From Malonomonas rubra DSM 5091 (GTDB taxonomy: Bacteria > Desulfobacterota > Desulfuromonadia > Desulfuromonadales > Geopsychrobacteraceae), in the NCBI RefSeq assembly GCF_900142125.1, contig NZ_FQZT01000006.1, positions 62,001 through 126,000 on the forward strand: a stretch of 64,000 nt of DNA, read 5' to 3'. The notes under the pieces were generated by a model. That model had not been told where the DNA came from. It did no database searches and saw only the letters and a list, made by a program, of their open reading frames with translations. The first letter of the stretch is position 1. Each line of letters opens with the position of its first letter. Both the position numbers and the translations under genes were made by a program. This document shows positions 16,726-25,324 of the stretch, in pieces.

Positions 16726-18474
16726 ATGCAGCAAGCCGATTATCTGGAAGCGTTCAAAACGACAGCGGCGCAGCGGATAAAAAGAATTTATCCGGCCGAA
16801 CAGGCCAAACGGTTTTTATCCCAGCTTTTCCAGGAACTTGAAGAGGGCTTACCCGCAAGCCAGCAGGAGCATCATTGCCGTTTGTGGAGTGAGCAGGATA
16901 TCATCCTGATCAGTTACGGAGATTCTCTCTGTTCGGAACAATGTTCGCCGCTGCAGACTTTATGCACATTTCTTGAGCAGCACCTGCGGGGTCTGATCAG
17001 TGTTGTGCATCTGCTTCCTTTTTTCCCGTACAGCTCCGACGATGGTTTCGCCGTCATCGATTACCTGCAGGTCAATCCTGAGCTTGGCGACTGGTCCCAG
17101 GTCGCGGAAATCAACCGGAACTTCGACCTGATGGTCGACCTGGTGATCAACCACATTTCCAGCCAACATCGCTGGTTCCAGCAATTTTTACGCAATGAGC
17201 AACCAGGGAAAGATTATTTTATCTCTCCGCCGGAATCTGCTGAACTGCAATACGTGGTACGGCCACGACAGTCGCCGCTGCTGACGGATGTGGAAACCGA
17301 CAGCGGCCCGGCCAAAGTCTGGACCACTTTTAGCGCCGATCAGGTCGATGTCGATTTTTCCAATCCCGATGTGTTGCTTGAATATATCAGGATTTTGCTG
17401 TTCTACCTGCAGCAGGGGGCCCGTTTTATTCGGCTCGATGCCGTTGCGTTTCTCTGGAAGGAGTGGGGTACCAGCTGCCTCAACCTGCCGCAGACTCACG
17501 AGATCGTCAAGCTGCTGCGCGACTTCCTCGGTGTGGTGGCGCCAAAGACGGTGCTGCTGACTGAAACCAACCTGCCGCATCAGCAGAACATCAGCTATTT
17601 CGGCGACAGTGACGAAGCGCACATGATTTACCAGTTCAGCCTGGCGCCACTGTTGCTGCACGGATTATTTCGTGGCACAAGCCACTATCTGTGTGATTGG
17701 GCGCGCACCCGTTGCAGCGCACCTCCCGGCTGTACTTTCCTGAATTTCACCGCCTCTCATGATGGTGTCGGTATGCGCCCGCTCGAAGGCTTGCTGCCGC
17801 AAGGAGAGATCGATCTGCTGCTGCAGGGGATGGAAAAATTTGGCGGCATGGTCAGCTATAAAGCCAATACCGATGGCAGCAAAAGTCCTTACGAAATCAA
17901 TATCAGCTATTTCGATGCTCTCAAAGGCACATGGATGGGGGATGACTGCTGGCAGATTGCTCGTTTTCTGTTGGCGCAAACTCTGATGATGGGGCTGCGT
18001 GGCATTCCAGCAGTTTACATTCACAGTCTGCTGGCAACCGCAAACGACCATGAAGGCGTTGAGCAAACTGGCCGTGCCCGCAGCATCAACCGACGTCGCT
18101 GGCAGCAGAAGGTGTTGGCCGAGTTGCTGGGCGATACCGATTCGGATCAGTCGATTGTTTTTAGCGAGCTGAAACGGCGCCTGGCAATCAGGCGGGAGCA
18201 ACCGGCTTTTCATCCCGACGCGCGACAGGAAATTCTGCATCTGGGAGAATATCTGTTCGGTTTCTGGCGGACCAGTCTCGACGGTAAACAGCGGGTTTTC
18301 GCTGTCCATAACCTGACCGATCAAGTGCGTAAACTCTACCTTGACGGAGCTCTGGACGGCCAGTTTGAAGGCCGCTGGGTCGGGTTGTTGACCGGTGAAG
18401 TTGTCACTGCCGAGCGCGCAGTGGTCGAATTGCCGCCCTACCATGTTCTCTGGTTGGCTCAGGAATCAAGCTAA
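16726..18474 (+). CDS. GH13_18 sugar phosphorylase, probably glucosylglycerate phosphorylase
   Basis: 582 residues. The (beta/alpha)8 fold of the sucrose-phosphorylase group is clear: VHLLPFFPYSSDDGFAVIDY, DLVINHISSQH, RLDAVAFLWKEWGT with the catalytic nucleophile Asp238, LLTETNLPH with acid/base Glu280, and NFTASHDGVGMRP. The LWK...GT and TETNLPH signatures fit the glucosylglycerate/YcjM-type branch better than classical sucrose phosphorylase. It would split glucosylglycerate with phosphate into glucose 1-phosphate and glycerate. The nearby glucosyl-3-phosphoglycerate synthase, phosphatase and glycerate kinase on the other strand support this substrate. Sucrose or another glucoside remains possible. 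No signal peptide: cytoplasmic. Confidence 0.8.
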   Translation: MQQADYLEAFKTTAAQRIKRIYPAEQAKRFLSQLFQELEEGLPASQQEHHCRLWSEQDIILISYGDSLCSEQCSPLQTLCTFLEQHLRGLISVVHLLPFFPYSSDDGFAVIDYLQVNPELGDWSQVAEINRNFDLMVDLVINHISSQHRWFQQFLRNEQPGKDYFISPPESAELQYVVRPRQSPLLTDVETDSGPAKVWTTFSADQVDVDFSNPDVLLEYIRILLFYLQQGARFIRLDAVAFLWKEWGTSCLNLPQTHEIVKLLRDFLGVVAPKTVLLTETNLPHQQNISYFGDSDEAHMIYQFSLAPLLLHGLFRGTSHYLCDWARTRCSAPPGCTFLNFTASHDGVGMRPLEGLLPQGEIDLLLQGMEKFGGMVSYKANTDGSKSPYEINISYFDALKGTWMGDDCWQIARFLLAQTLMMGLRGIPAVYIHSLLATANDHEGVEQTGRARSINRRRWQQKVLAELLGDTDSDQSIVFSELKRRLAIRREQPAFHPDARQEILHLGEYLFGFWRTSLDGKQRVFAVHNLTDQVRKLYLDGALDGQFEGRWVGLLTGEVVTAERAVVELPPYHVLWLAQESS

Positions 18475-18554
18475 ACAGCGGTAACAGCAAAACTTTTACT
18501 GTTTGCGAAAACATCCAGTTCGGTTAGACTTCTCTAAGTCCGTTAGGGGAAGAG

Positions 18555-20147
18555 ATGACTGAACAAGATGAACAACCTATATCTGATCTGCTTTGTGAGA
18601 TCGAGAAGCCGGGCTTCCGTGTTTGCCTGCAACTGGCGAATAACAGGATGGAATGCCGTGCCGATTTGATGATTCTCCCCCCAGAGCCAGAGCCAGAGCC
18701 AGAGCCGCCTGCATTTGAAGCTGAGAATTCTTCTCCTCCCAGAAAACTTCCCGCCTATGAGCTGATCGCTCAATTGAAACAACATCATGTCGACAATATC
18801 GATATCGCTGCGATTTACGATTTTTGTGCTGCCGTGGAATCGGGTGTCGAGCAGCAAGCGATCCTCCTGGCGAGGGGGACCGAGCCGAAAACCGGTGCTG
18901 ATGGCTGGTTTGAGCTGATGGTGAAGACCTCTGGAGACGAAGCGGAATTTATCGAAGATGCGCATGGCCGGGTCGACCTGCGCACGCGCCATGCTTACAC
19001 CGAAATCGAGGCCGGGCAGAAAATCGGCATCCTGCACCAGCCGCAGGAAGGTATCCCCGGATGTACGGTTAACGGAGAAGTTATACCCGCCGAGCGTGGT
19101 CGCATCTACTCGCTGGTTGCCGGTGAAGGGGTGGAGCTGAAGTTCGATGGCCGGGTCGCCTTCGCCACCCGGGAAGGACGGGCACTGCTGGAGAGGCAGG
19201 TGCTGACGGTGGTCGATCAATTGGTTGTCAGCGGCGATCTCGATCTGAAGACCGGAAACATCGATTTCCATGGTTTCGTTGAGGTGAAAGGGGATGTGTT
19301 GGACGAATTTCACATCAAAGCGAGCAAAGGAATCAAGGTTGGTGGTGTAGTCGGTGCCTGTCGCCTGGAATCGGATGGCCTAGTCGAGATCGGCAGCATG
19401 GCCGGAAAAGAGACGGGCGAGGTCATTTGCAAAGGTGATTTGAAGGCCGGTTTTCTCAACCAGGTGAAAGTCGAATGTCACGGCAATGTTCTGGTGACCA
19501 ATGAAATTCGTAATTCAGATGTCAAGGCGACCGGTGCTATTGTCGTTGAACGTGGATCGATTATCGGTGGCAGCTGTGTCGCGTTGGAAGGAATAGAGGC
19601 CAAAATTCTTGGAGCAACTTCGGGGCTGGAAACGCGGCTTGTCGCGGGGGTCTATTTCCCCGATGCTGACCGTTTCGATTTTCTTCATCGGCGCCGGAAA
19701 GTTGTGGACGAGCAGATTGAGCGCTTGCGGGGTACTATCGGCCCCTTGGAGAGACTGACCAATCTGGATGAAACAACGGAAAAGCGCTTGGCAATCTTAA
19801 CCGAGCAGTGGGAAAAGCTGGAGGTCGAGCGGGACTCACTGCAGGCGGAAGAGAAGGCATCGACGAAGCAAGAGCAGGTGACCAGCAACCCGAAAATAAA
19901 TGTCGGTTCGCAATTGTATGATGGTGTGCTGATTCATCTTGGCAACTCTTCCTACAAGTACAAAATGGTGCGGAAAGGGCCGATGTCGATCATCGAGAAT
20001 ACGAAAAGGGGAGGATTTCGTTATTTGAGTCTGACACCGCTACCGAAGCTGGCGACGGAGTTGGAGCAGAAGGAGATTGAGGCGGAGAGGGCGGCGATCC
20101 AGGGACCTGCTGACGCTTCGCCGGAAAATAATAAAGAGGAATCTTGA
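18555..20147 (+). CDS. FapA/DUF342 polymer-forming-like protein
   Basis: 530 residues. A short N-terminal region ends in a PEPEPEPE linker (about residues 43-53). Then comes the FapA/DUF342 core: the N-terminal domain (ILLARGTEPKTGADGWFEL; GQKIGILHQPQEGIPGCTVNGE) and a right-handed beta-solenoid (~210-370) of short repeats such as VSGDLDLKTGNIDFHGFVEVKGDV. A coiled coil (~375-450, QIERLRGTIGPLERL...EKLEVERDSL) and a C-terminal beta region finish it. The family is cytoplasmic, widespread and poorly understood; one branch is named after flagellar assembly. It separates the phosphorylase from the divergent biosynthesis genes and has no obvious link to them. Confidence 0.88.
   Translation: MTEQDEQPISDLLCEIEKPGFRVCLQLANNRMECRADLMILPPEPEPEPEPPAFEAENSSPPRKLPAYELIAQLKQHHVDNIDIAAIYDFCAAVESGVEQQAILLARGTEPKTGADGWFELMVKTSGDEAEFIEDAHGRVDLRTRHAYTEIEAGQKIGILHQPQEGIPGCTVNGEVIPAERGRIYSLVAGEGVELKFDGRVAFATREGRALLERQVLTVVDQLVVSGDLDLKTGNIDFHGFVEVKGDVLDEFHIKASKGIKVGGVVGACRLESDGLVEIGSMAGKETGEVICKGDLKAGFLNQVKVECHGNVLVTNEIRNSDVKATGAIVVERGSIIGGSCVALEGIEAKILGATSGLETRLVAGVYFPDADRFDFLHRRRKVVDEQIERLRGTIGPLERLTNLDETTEKRLAILTEQWEKLEVERDSLQAEEKASTKQEQVTSNPKINVGSQLYDGVLIHLGNSSYKYKMVRKGPMSIIENTKRGGFRYLSLTPLPKLATELEQKEIEAERAAIQGPADASPENNKEES
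18680..18706 (+). repeat. Short tandem repeat (AGAGCC unit)
   Basis: About four copies of a six-base unit encode alternating Pro-Glu in the FapA-like protein. Unit length is a multiple of three, so copy-number change would alter linker length without a frameshift. Confidence 0.8.
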
Positions 20148-20179
20148 GACTTCTCCTGCGCACAATAGCGATTTAAAGT

Positions 20180-20216
20180 ACCCGGCGGAATGGCATCCCA
20201 CCGGGTTTGTTTTTGA
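20180..20216 (+). terminator. Terminator after the FapA-like gene
   Basis: ACCCGG (20180-20185) pairs with CCGGGT (20201-20206), with GG/CC inside after one mismatch, followed by TTGTTTTTG. Confidence 0.7.
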
Positions 20217-20234
20217 CTGCAGTAGAGGGGTGTC

Positions 20235-21446
20235 CTACTTATTATCCTCCTCCACCGCCTCATAAATATGATCCAGAATATCCGGAATCGCACTGATCAC
20301 CCGGTTCCAGGTCGGCATGTTCGGTGTTTCCATCGGGTTGCTTAAATAGAACTCTCCGGCCCGCATGATGTTTTCAGCAAAGAGTTCAACCGCTTTTTCC
20401 TCTTTGTGGCGATCGATCTCCAGTCCGTTCATCAGTGCATCGTTATAAAACCTCTCGACAAAATCGAGCGCTTCGCGGAAGTAGGTCGCTTTTACCGTAC
20501 GGAAGGTTTCCAGTGAGAAAACATTGCCCTGGGTTGCCAGTTTGCGGATAACCGCCTTGGTGATGTCGGTACTCATGCGTGACAGCCCACCCTGCGGGTT
20601 ATCCTCAGACAGGTCCTGGTGCTTGTGGTCATAGACATCGGCAATATCGACCTGGCAGACGCGGCTACGGGTGTAGTTACGGTACATTTCTGACAGCAGG
20701 CCGATCTCCAGCCCCCAGTCGCTCGGGATGCGCAAGTCGTTGAGAACGTCAACGCGCATGGAAAATTCACCGGCCAGCGCATAGCGGAAGCTGTCGAGGT
20801 ATTCGAGATAATCGGAGTGTCCGACCACTTTCTGCAGCGAGCGTAACAGCGGCGTGACAAGCAGGCGGCAGACGCGACCGTTGAGGCTGCCATTCGCTAT
20901 CCGCGAATAGAAACCTTTACAGAACTGGTAGTTGAAGGCCGGGTTGGCAACTGGATAGATCAGCCGTGCCAGCATATCGCGCTGGTAAGTGACGATATCG
21001 CAATCGTGCAGCGCCACCGCCCGGCTGCGCCCTGAAGCGAGTACGTAGCCGAAGCAGTACCAGACGTTGCGCCCCTTTCCCGGCTCGGTCGGTGCCAGCC
21101 CTTTATCTGCCAACATTTTGTCAACGGCGCGCAAGCGAGGACCGTCGTTCCAGAGGATGCGGTGTTCCTGCGGCAGCCTGGCAAAGTATTCCTTGGCATA
21201 GTTGAACTGCTTTTCATCGGCGCGATCCAGACCGATGACGATCTCGCCCAGGTAGCAAGCATGCTTCAGGTCATCGAGTATCGGACCCAGCGCCGGGCCT
21301 TCCAGTTCGGAGAAGAGAGACGGCAGCACCAGGCTCATCGGCCGCCGGCCGGAGAATTTCTGCAGCTCCGATTCAAGTTCGTCGAGGGGGCGGTCGGTCA
21401 GATTGTGTAAAGTTGTGATGACGCCATTCTGGAAAAAATCAGCCAT
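20235..21446 (-). CDS. gpgS: Glucosyl-3-phosphoglycerate synthase
   Basis: 403 residues from an ATG with AAAGGAGC upstream. It is a retaining GT-A glycosyltransferase of the GpgS type (GT81/GT78-like). Visible features: N-terminal nucleotide-binding region (SLVLPSLFSELEGPALGPILDDL ... EIVIGLDRAD), the metal-binding ALHDCDIV near residue 147, a central QFCKGFYSRIANGSLNGRVCRLLVTPLL and FALAGEFSMR-like RYALAGEFSMR, then WGLEIGLLSEMY. It joins glucose from an NDP-glucose to 3-phosphoglycerate, giving glucosyl-3-phosphoglycerate, precursor of the compatible solute glucosylglycerate. It is the last gene of a three-gene set with its phosphatase and a glycerate kinase. Confidence 0.88.
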   Translation of the reverse strand: MADFFQNGVITTLHNLTDRPLDELESELQKFSGRRPMSLVLPSLFSELEGPALGPILDDLKHACYLGEIVIGLDRADEKQFNYAKEYFARLPQEHRILWNDGPRLRAVDKMLADKGLAPTEPGKGRNVWYCFGYVLASGRSRAVALHDCDIVTYQRDMLARLIYPVANPAFNYQFCKGFYSRIANGSLNGRVCRLLVTPLLRSLQKVVGHSDYLEYLDSFRYALAGEFSMRVDVLNDLRIPSDWGLEIGLLSEMYRNYTRSRVCQVDIADVYDHKHQDLSEDNPQGGLSRMSTDITKAVIRKLATQGNVFSLETFRTVKATYFREALDFVERFYNDALMNGLEIDRHKEEKAVELFAENIMRAGEFYLSNPMETPNMPTWNRVISAIPDILDHIYEAVEEDNK

Positions 21447-21458
21447 TGGTTTGCTCCT

Positions 21459-22235
21459 TTATTTGAGGATCTCAAGCAGGGTGCGGTTCCAACCGATCGG
21501 ACCCATCTCCTCGGCATGAATAACGGTGACATTGCTCGGTTTCGGTGAAAGGCCAGTGGCTGAAGGGATAACGATTGCAAGGTCGGCAGCTTCCAGCATC
21601 GATTGATCATTCGGCCCGTCGCCGAGGGCAATGCTGTGCCAGCTGCAACCTTCTTTGCCCGGGTAGTTGGCCAGCAGCCAGCGTAACGCAGTCCCTTTAT
21701 CCGCATCTTTGCTCAAGACATGATAAAAGCGGCCTCCCCGCAGCAACTGCAGATTCTGCTCGGCGAGATCCTGCTGGAACTTCTGCAACGCTTCTTCGTC
21801 ATCCTCCCAAAGGATCGGTTCCGAGCAGAGGCGCTGTTTGGCCAGCTTGGCGCGATCGGCATCAAGACTGGTGACAGCAACCACGTCAGCAACCGACATA
21901 TCGCTGAAACCGGTGAAGCGATAGTCTCGTTCCTGACGCAGTTGCTGCACCAGATCGATCAGCTCAGAATGAGAAGTGCCAAAAAAATGGGCAGAGTCTT
22001 CCGCCGGATTGAGGATGATTGCGGCGCCGTTTTCGACGATGAACGGGGTCGTCAGTTCCAGTTCGGAATGCAGGCGAGATACTTCGGCGGCAGTCTTACT
22101 GGTGCAGAGGATCAGCGGGATGCCGCGCTCGCGCAGCTGTCGTAAGGCGGGCTGGGCCGCCTGCCAGCTGTAGCTGTGATGATCGAGCAGGGTGCCGTCA
22201 AGATCGGTGAAAATGATGAGGGGTGCGCAATACAA
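21459..22235 (-). CDS. HAD phosphatase, glucosyl/mannosyl-3-phosphoglycerate phosphatase type
   Basis: 258 residues from a TTG start at 22233-22235 with GGAG seven bases upstream. Motif I (FTDLDGTLLD, Asp11/Asp13), motif II (LILCTSKTAAEV), the Lys of motif III (DADKGTALRW) and motif IV (ALGDGPNDQSML) are all present, with the C2-type cap (LTTPFIVENGAAI) characteristic of the MpgP/YedP family. It would dephosphorylate glucosyl-3-phosphoglycerate to glucosylglycerate. It ends 12 bp before gpgS, so the two are co-translated. Specificity for the glucosyl rather than mannosyl substrate is inferred from that neighbour. Confidence 0.85.
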   Translation of the reverse strand: MYCAPLIIFTDLDGTLLDHHSYSWQAAQPALRQLRERGIPLILCTSKTAAEVSRLHSELELTTPFIVENGAAIILNPAEDSAHFFGTSHSELIDLVQQLRQERDYRFTGFSDMSVADVVAVTSLDADRAKLAKQRLCSEPILWEDDEEALQKFQQDLAEQNLQLLRGGRFYHVLSKDADKGTALRWLLANYPGKEGCSWHSIALGDGPNDQSMLEAADLAIVIPSATGLSPKPSNVTVIHAEEMGPIGWNRTLLEILK

Positions 22236-22294
22236 TGAAAATCTCCTTCGGCCTCAGTGGCCGTCGGAGATCTAAAATTGCAAGCTGGGTGCCA

Positions 22295-23242
22295 CTATTT
22301 TATCGCGATTGTCGTGACGCGCTGGTGCTGATTCAGTTCCATCACCAGGTCGGCGGTTTGTGGCATGGTTTGCAGCTGGTGCTTGGTCAGACGTTCGTAG
22401 TGCATGATGAAGCGTTGCAGCGCAGCCTCGCCCATCAAGCCGCTGCCGCTCTGCTTGGCCGCCAGCTGCTGTTCCTGCTTTTTGCGCCAGTGATAAACCA
22501 TCTGCCAGCTTGGGATCTTCAGCATCAGCTGCAGATCAATCAGCGAAAAAAGTTCATGGTAAGGCCCCTGCAGCTGGCCGTTGACGTAGTTCCGCCAGCT
22601 GTGATCGGTATCCTCTTTTTCTTCCAGAAAATTGATCGGCGCAGCCAGCTCAGCATCAGTTTGTGGGGTGGCGCCGACGCACCAGCCCTCGAACAGAATC
22701 AGGTCGACCGGAGTCATGACGACGTCCCAGTCTTCTTCCGGGAGACGGTCATCGATCGCTTTGTTGAAACGGGGAATCTCGACCTCCTCACCTTCACCGC
22801 TGTTTTTCAGGCTGCTCAGCAATTTGAGGCCGAGGGGGATGTCGTGGGTGCCGGGTACGCCGCGGGTCGCCAGCAGGGGGTGAACCTCTTTGCCCAGCTG
22901 CTCGCGATCTGCTTTTGTCAGGTAAAGATCGTCGATGGAAATAATGCAGGTGCGACACTCGAATGCTGCCTCAAGAATCCACTTCAGCAGGCTGCAGAGG
23001 GTCGATTTGCCGCTTCCCTGTGAACCGTTTAATCCGACCAGCAGAGGAACGCCTTGCTGTCGTTGCTGGTTCAGCCAGGCTGCCAGCGGCAGGTAGAGAC
23101 GGGGCAGCTCGGTTGACAACTCAACCGGCAATCGGTTGAGGGAGAGTTCGCCACCGAATAGTGGCTGCAGAAAATCGAGCAGCTCGGTTTCCTGGGCATC
23201 GCTTAAAGGAAAGTTCGCTGCGGGCCAGAGATCGGATTGCAT
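22295..23242 (-). CDS. D-glycerate 3-kinase-like P-loop kinase
   Basis: 315 residues from an ATG with AGGAG upstream. The Walker A motif GLNGSQGSGKST (about residues 69-80) follows an N-terminal helical region. ISIDDLYLTKADRE, HPLLATRGVPGTHDIPLG, IPRFNKAIDDR and LILFEGWCVG match the plant-type glycerate kinase/YggC branch of the phosphoribulokinase-uridine kinase superfamily. It would phosphorylate glycerate to 3-phosphoglycerate. Placed upstream of the phosphatase and synthase genes, it can recycle the glycerate released by the phosphorylase and also feed the synthase. Confidence 0.85.
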   Translation of the reverse strand: MQSDLWPAANFPLSDAQETELLDFLQPLFGGELSLNRLPVELSTELPRLYLPLAAWLNQQRQQGVPLLVGLNGSQGSGKSTLCSLLKWILEAAFECRTCIISIDDLYLTKADREQLGKEVHPLLATRGVPGTHDIPLGLKLLSSLKNSGEGEEVEIPRFNKAIDDRLPEEDWDVVMTPVDLILFEGWCVGATPQTDAELAAPINFLEEKEDTDHSWRNYVNGQLQGPYHELFSLIDLQLMLKIPSWQMVYHWRKKQEQQLAAKQSGSGLMGEAALQRFIMHYERLTKHQLQTMPQTADLVMELNQHQRVTTIAIK

Positions 23243-23311
23243 CGGTACTCCTGACTTAAACGGGTTTAGGTTTTATAAACCCGATGCGGGAGTTGTGCCA
23301 AGAATTTTGTT

Positions 23312-23851
23312 TTATTGTCGATGTTGAGAAACCGCCAGTACCAGGCACTGCAGCGCGAGAATAAAAATGGTCATCAGGGCGACACCGATAGCAGCCCATT
23401 TGCACAGGGCAATAATCGAATGGAAGTAAAAGAGGTCGGCGCTGAAGGTCGCCGGGTTGTTGATAAAAGCGGCCTCCAGAGAGTTTTCAGCACAGTCGAA
23501 AACTCCGGCTGAAAGGGCGATCAGCGGGGTGATGAAAAACATCAGCGCGTCACTTTTGCCGGTTCGTACCGCCAGGCTGGAGAGCAGCGAGGCGAGGAAA
23601 ATCGAGTATGCGGCAGCGTAGATGTAGTCGGTGAAAGACCAGCGCTGATAGAATGCTCTGCCTTCTGCGCCCCAGCTTTCTATGATTTTGATGCCAACTT
23701 CTTTGTCAAAGGCCAGTTGCAACGCCAGCAGGCCGGAGCCGTCTTTTCCGTCGATTTGTGGGTTGACGATGAATGTGCAGACGGCGAAGGTCAGTAGAAA
23801 GGCCAGTAAACTCAGCCAGACAAAGCGTTTATGGGCGAAGACTTCAATCAT
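23312..23851 (-). CDS. Four-helix membrane protein of unknown function
   Basis: 179 residues with four predicted helices (about 11-30, 72-92, 98-118 and 142-170). A ~40-residue loop between helices 1 and 2 is probably periplasmic. FDCAENSLEAAFI between helices 3 and 4 is the most family-like stretch, but I cannot name the family. It starts 14 bp after gltD on the same strand, so it is probably expressed with glutamate synthase, although a functional link is not evident. Confidence 0.7.
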   Translation of the reverse strand: MIEVFAHKRFVWLSLLAFLLTFAVCTFIVNPQIDGKDGSGLLALQLAFDKEVGIKIIESWGAEGRAFYQRWSFTDYIYAAAYSIFLASLLSSLAVRTGKSDALMFFITPLIALSAGVFDCAENSLEAAFINNPATFSADLFYFHSIIALCKWAAIGVALMTIFILALQCLVLAVSQHRQ

Positions 23852-23865
23852 ATTGCGGCTATGAC

Positions 23866-25251
23866 TTAGGTGGCCAGCAATTGCCGCATGATCGCAAACG
23901 CGGCCCGGCGGCCATCCGCGGCTGCTGTCACCACCAGGTCGGCACCGCGATAGCAGTCACCACCGGCATAAATTTTCGGGTTGGCGGTGACGCAGGTTTC
24001 CGGATCTATCTGCACTTCACCCCACTTGTTGCATTCAACGCCGGCATCGAGCAGGCCGGGAAGCGCTTCCATGTCGAAACCGAGGGCGAGAATGACCACA
24101 TCGGCCGGAATGCAGTGGGTCGTATCTGGAAGGATTTCGACTCGTTGGCGACCGTCATCACCCGCTTTGCCCATTTGGGTTTTCTCCACTTCGACACAGA
24201 CTGAGCCATCCTTCTTATCATAAATCTTGCGCGGGCTGATGTTGAAGTTGAACTCCACTCCTTCTTCCAGTGCGTTGAAGTATTCTTTTTTGCTGCCCGG
24301 CATGTTCGCCATGTCACGGCGATAGAGGCAGCTGACACTTTCGGCCCCGTCACGCATGGCCGTACGCAGACAGTCCATCGCCGTGTCACCGCCGCCGATG
24401 ACGACAACGCGTTTGCCATGCATGTCGTACTTGGGGCCGGCTTCCTTGCCGAACAGCTGGTGCTGTTTCACCGTCAGGTAGTCCATCGCCAGCATGACTT
24501 GCGGCAGATTATCCCCCTCCACCCCTTTTTTGCCCTTGGTAGCACCGATACCGATGAAGACTGCATCGTGCTTTTCGGTCAGATCCTTGAGGGCAATCTC
24601 CTCACCGACGGCATGCTGCAGGTGCAGGTTGAGCCCCACCTTGCGCAGCAGCTTGAAGCGGCGGTCGACGATTTCTTTATCCAGTTTGAAGCCGGGGATG
24701 CCGTAGGTCAGCAACCCGCCCGGGCGTTCGGCACGTTCGTACATTTCGACGCCGATGCCGGCACGCAGAAGAAAATGCGCACAGGAAATACCGGCTGGCC
24801 CGGAGCCGACAATCGCGACGGTTTTGTCGTGGCGGATGCCGGGGAAGGGCAATTGTAATCCAGCTTCAAACGCCAGGTCGGTGATCGATGCTTCGATAGC
24901 GCCGATGGTGATGGCACCGTGACCGTCGTCGAGGGTGCAGGCCCCCTCACAGAGGTGGCCTTGCGGGCAGACGCGGCCAAGAATTTCCGGGAAGGGCGAA
25001 CTTTCGTTCGACAGGGCGAAGGCCCGTTCCAGATCACGGTTGGCGATCGCTTCCAGCCATTGAGGGATGTGATTCTGCAGTGGGCAGCCGATGGTGGTAC
25101 AGAAGGGATCGCCACACTGAACGCAACGTTCTGCCTGTCTGCGGGTCAATCGCTTGTCGAACAGACGGTAAATTTCGTCAAAATTCTGCAACCGCTCTGG
25201 AGCTTCAATTTTTTCCGGATCACGTCTGTTGCTATTTACAAAGTTTTGCAT
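23866..25251 (-). CDS. gltD: Glutamate synthase small (NADPH) subunit
   Basis: 461 residues, the usual length. An N-terminal domain with clustered Cys (CVQCGDPFCTTIGCP and CPQGHLCEGAC) binds two 4Fe-4S clusters. The FAD motif is IVGSGPAGISCA, the NAD(P)H motif is VIGGGDTAMDC, and the C-terminus (YAGGDCYRGADLVVTAAADGRRAA) closes the FAD site. It takes electrons from NADPH and passes them to the large subunit. It lies 73 bp downstream of gltB. With glnK-amtB in the same window it points to strong GS-GOGAT ammonium assimilation. Confidence 0.96.
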   Translation of the reverse strand: MQNFVNSNRRDPEKIEAPERLQNFDEIYRLFDKRLTRRQAERCVQCGDPFCTTIGCPLQNHIPQWLEAIANRDLERAFALSNESSPFPEILGRVCPQGHLCEGACTLDDGHGAITIGAIEASITDLAFEAGLQLPFPGIRHDKTVAIVGSGPAGISCAHFLLRAGIGVEMYERAERPGGLLTYGIPGFKLDKEIVDRRFKLLRKVGLNLHLQHAVGEEIALKDLTEKHDAVFIGIGATKGKKGVEGDNLPQVMLAMDYLTVKQHQLFGKEAGPKYDMHGKRVVVIGGGDTAMDCLRTAMRDGAESVSCLYRRDMANMPGSKKEYFNALEEGVEFNFNISPRKIYDKKDGSVCVEVEKTQMGKAGDDGRQRVEILPDTTHCIPADVVILALGFDMEALPGLLDAGVECNKWGEVQIDPETCVTANPKIYAGGDCYRGADLVVTAAADGRRAAFAIMRQLLAT

Positions 25252-25324
25252 AGTCTGTATTTCCTGTTCACTAAAATTTAAAATTCATGAACTTTAAAAA
25301 ACTAAATTGATGAAACCTGCTATC

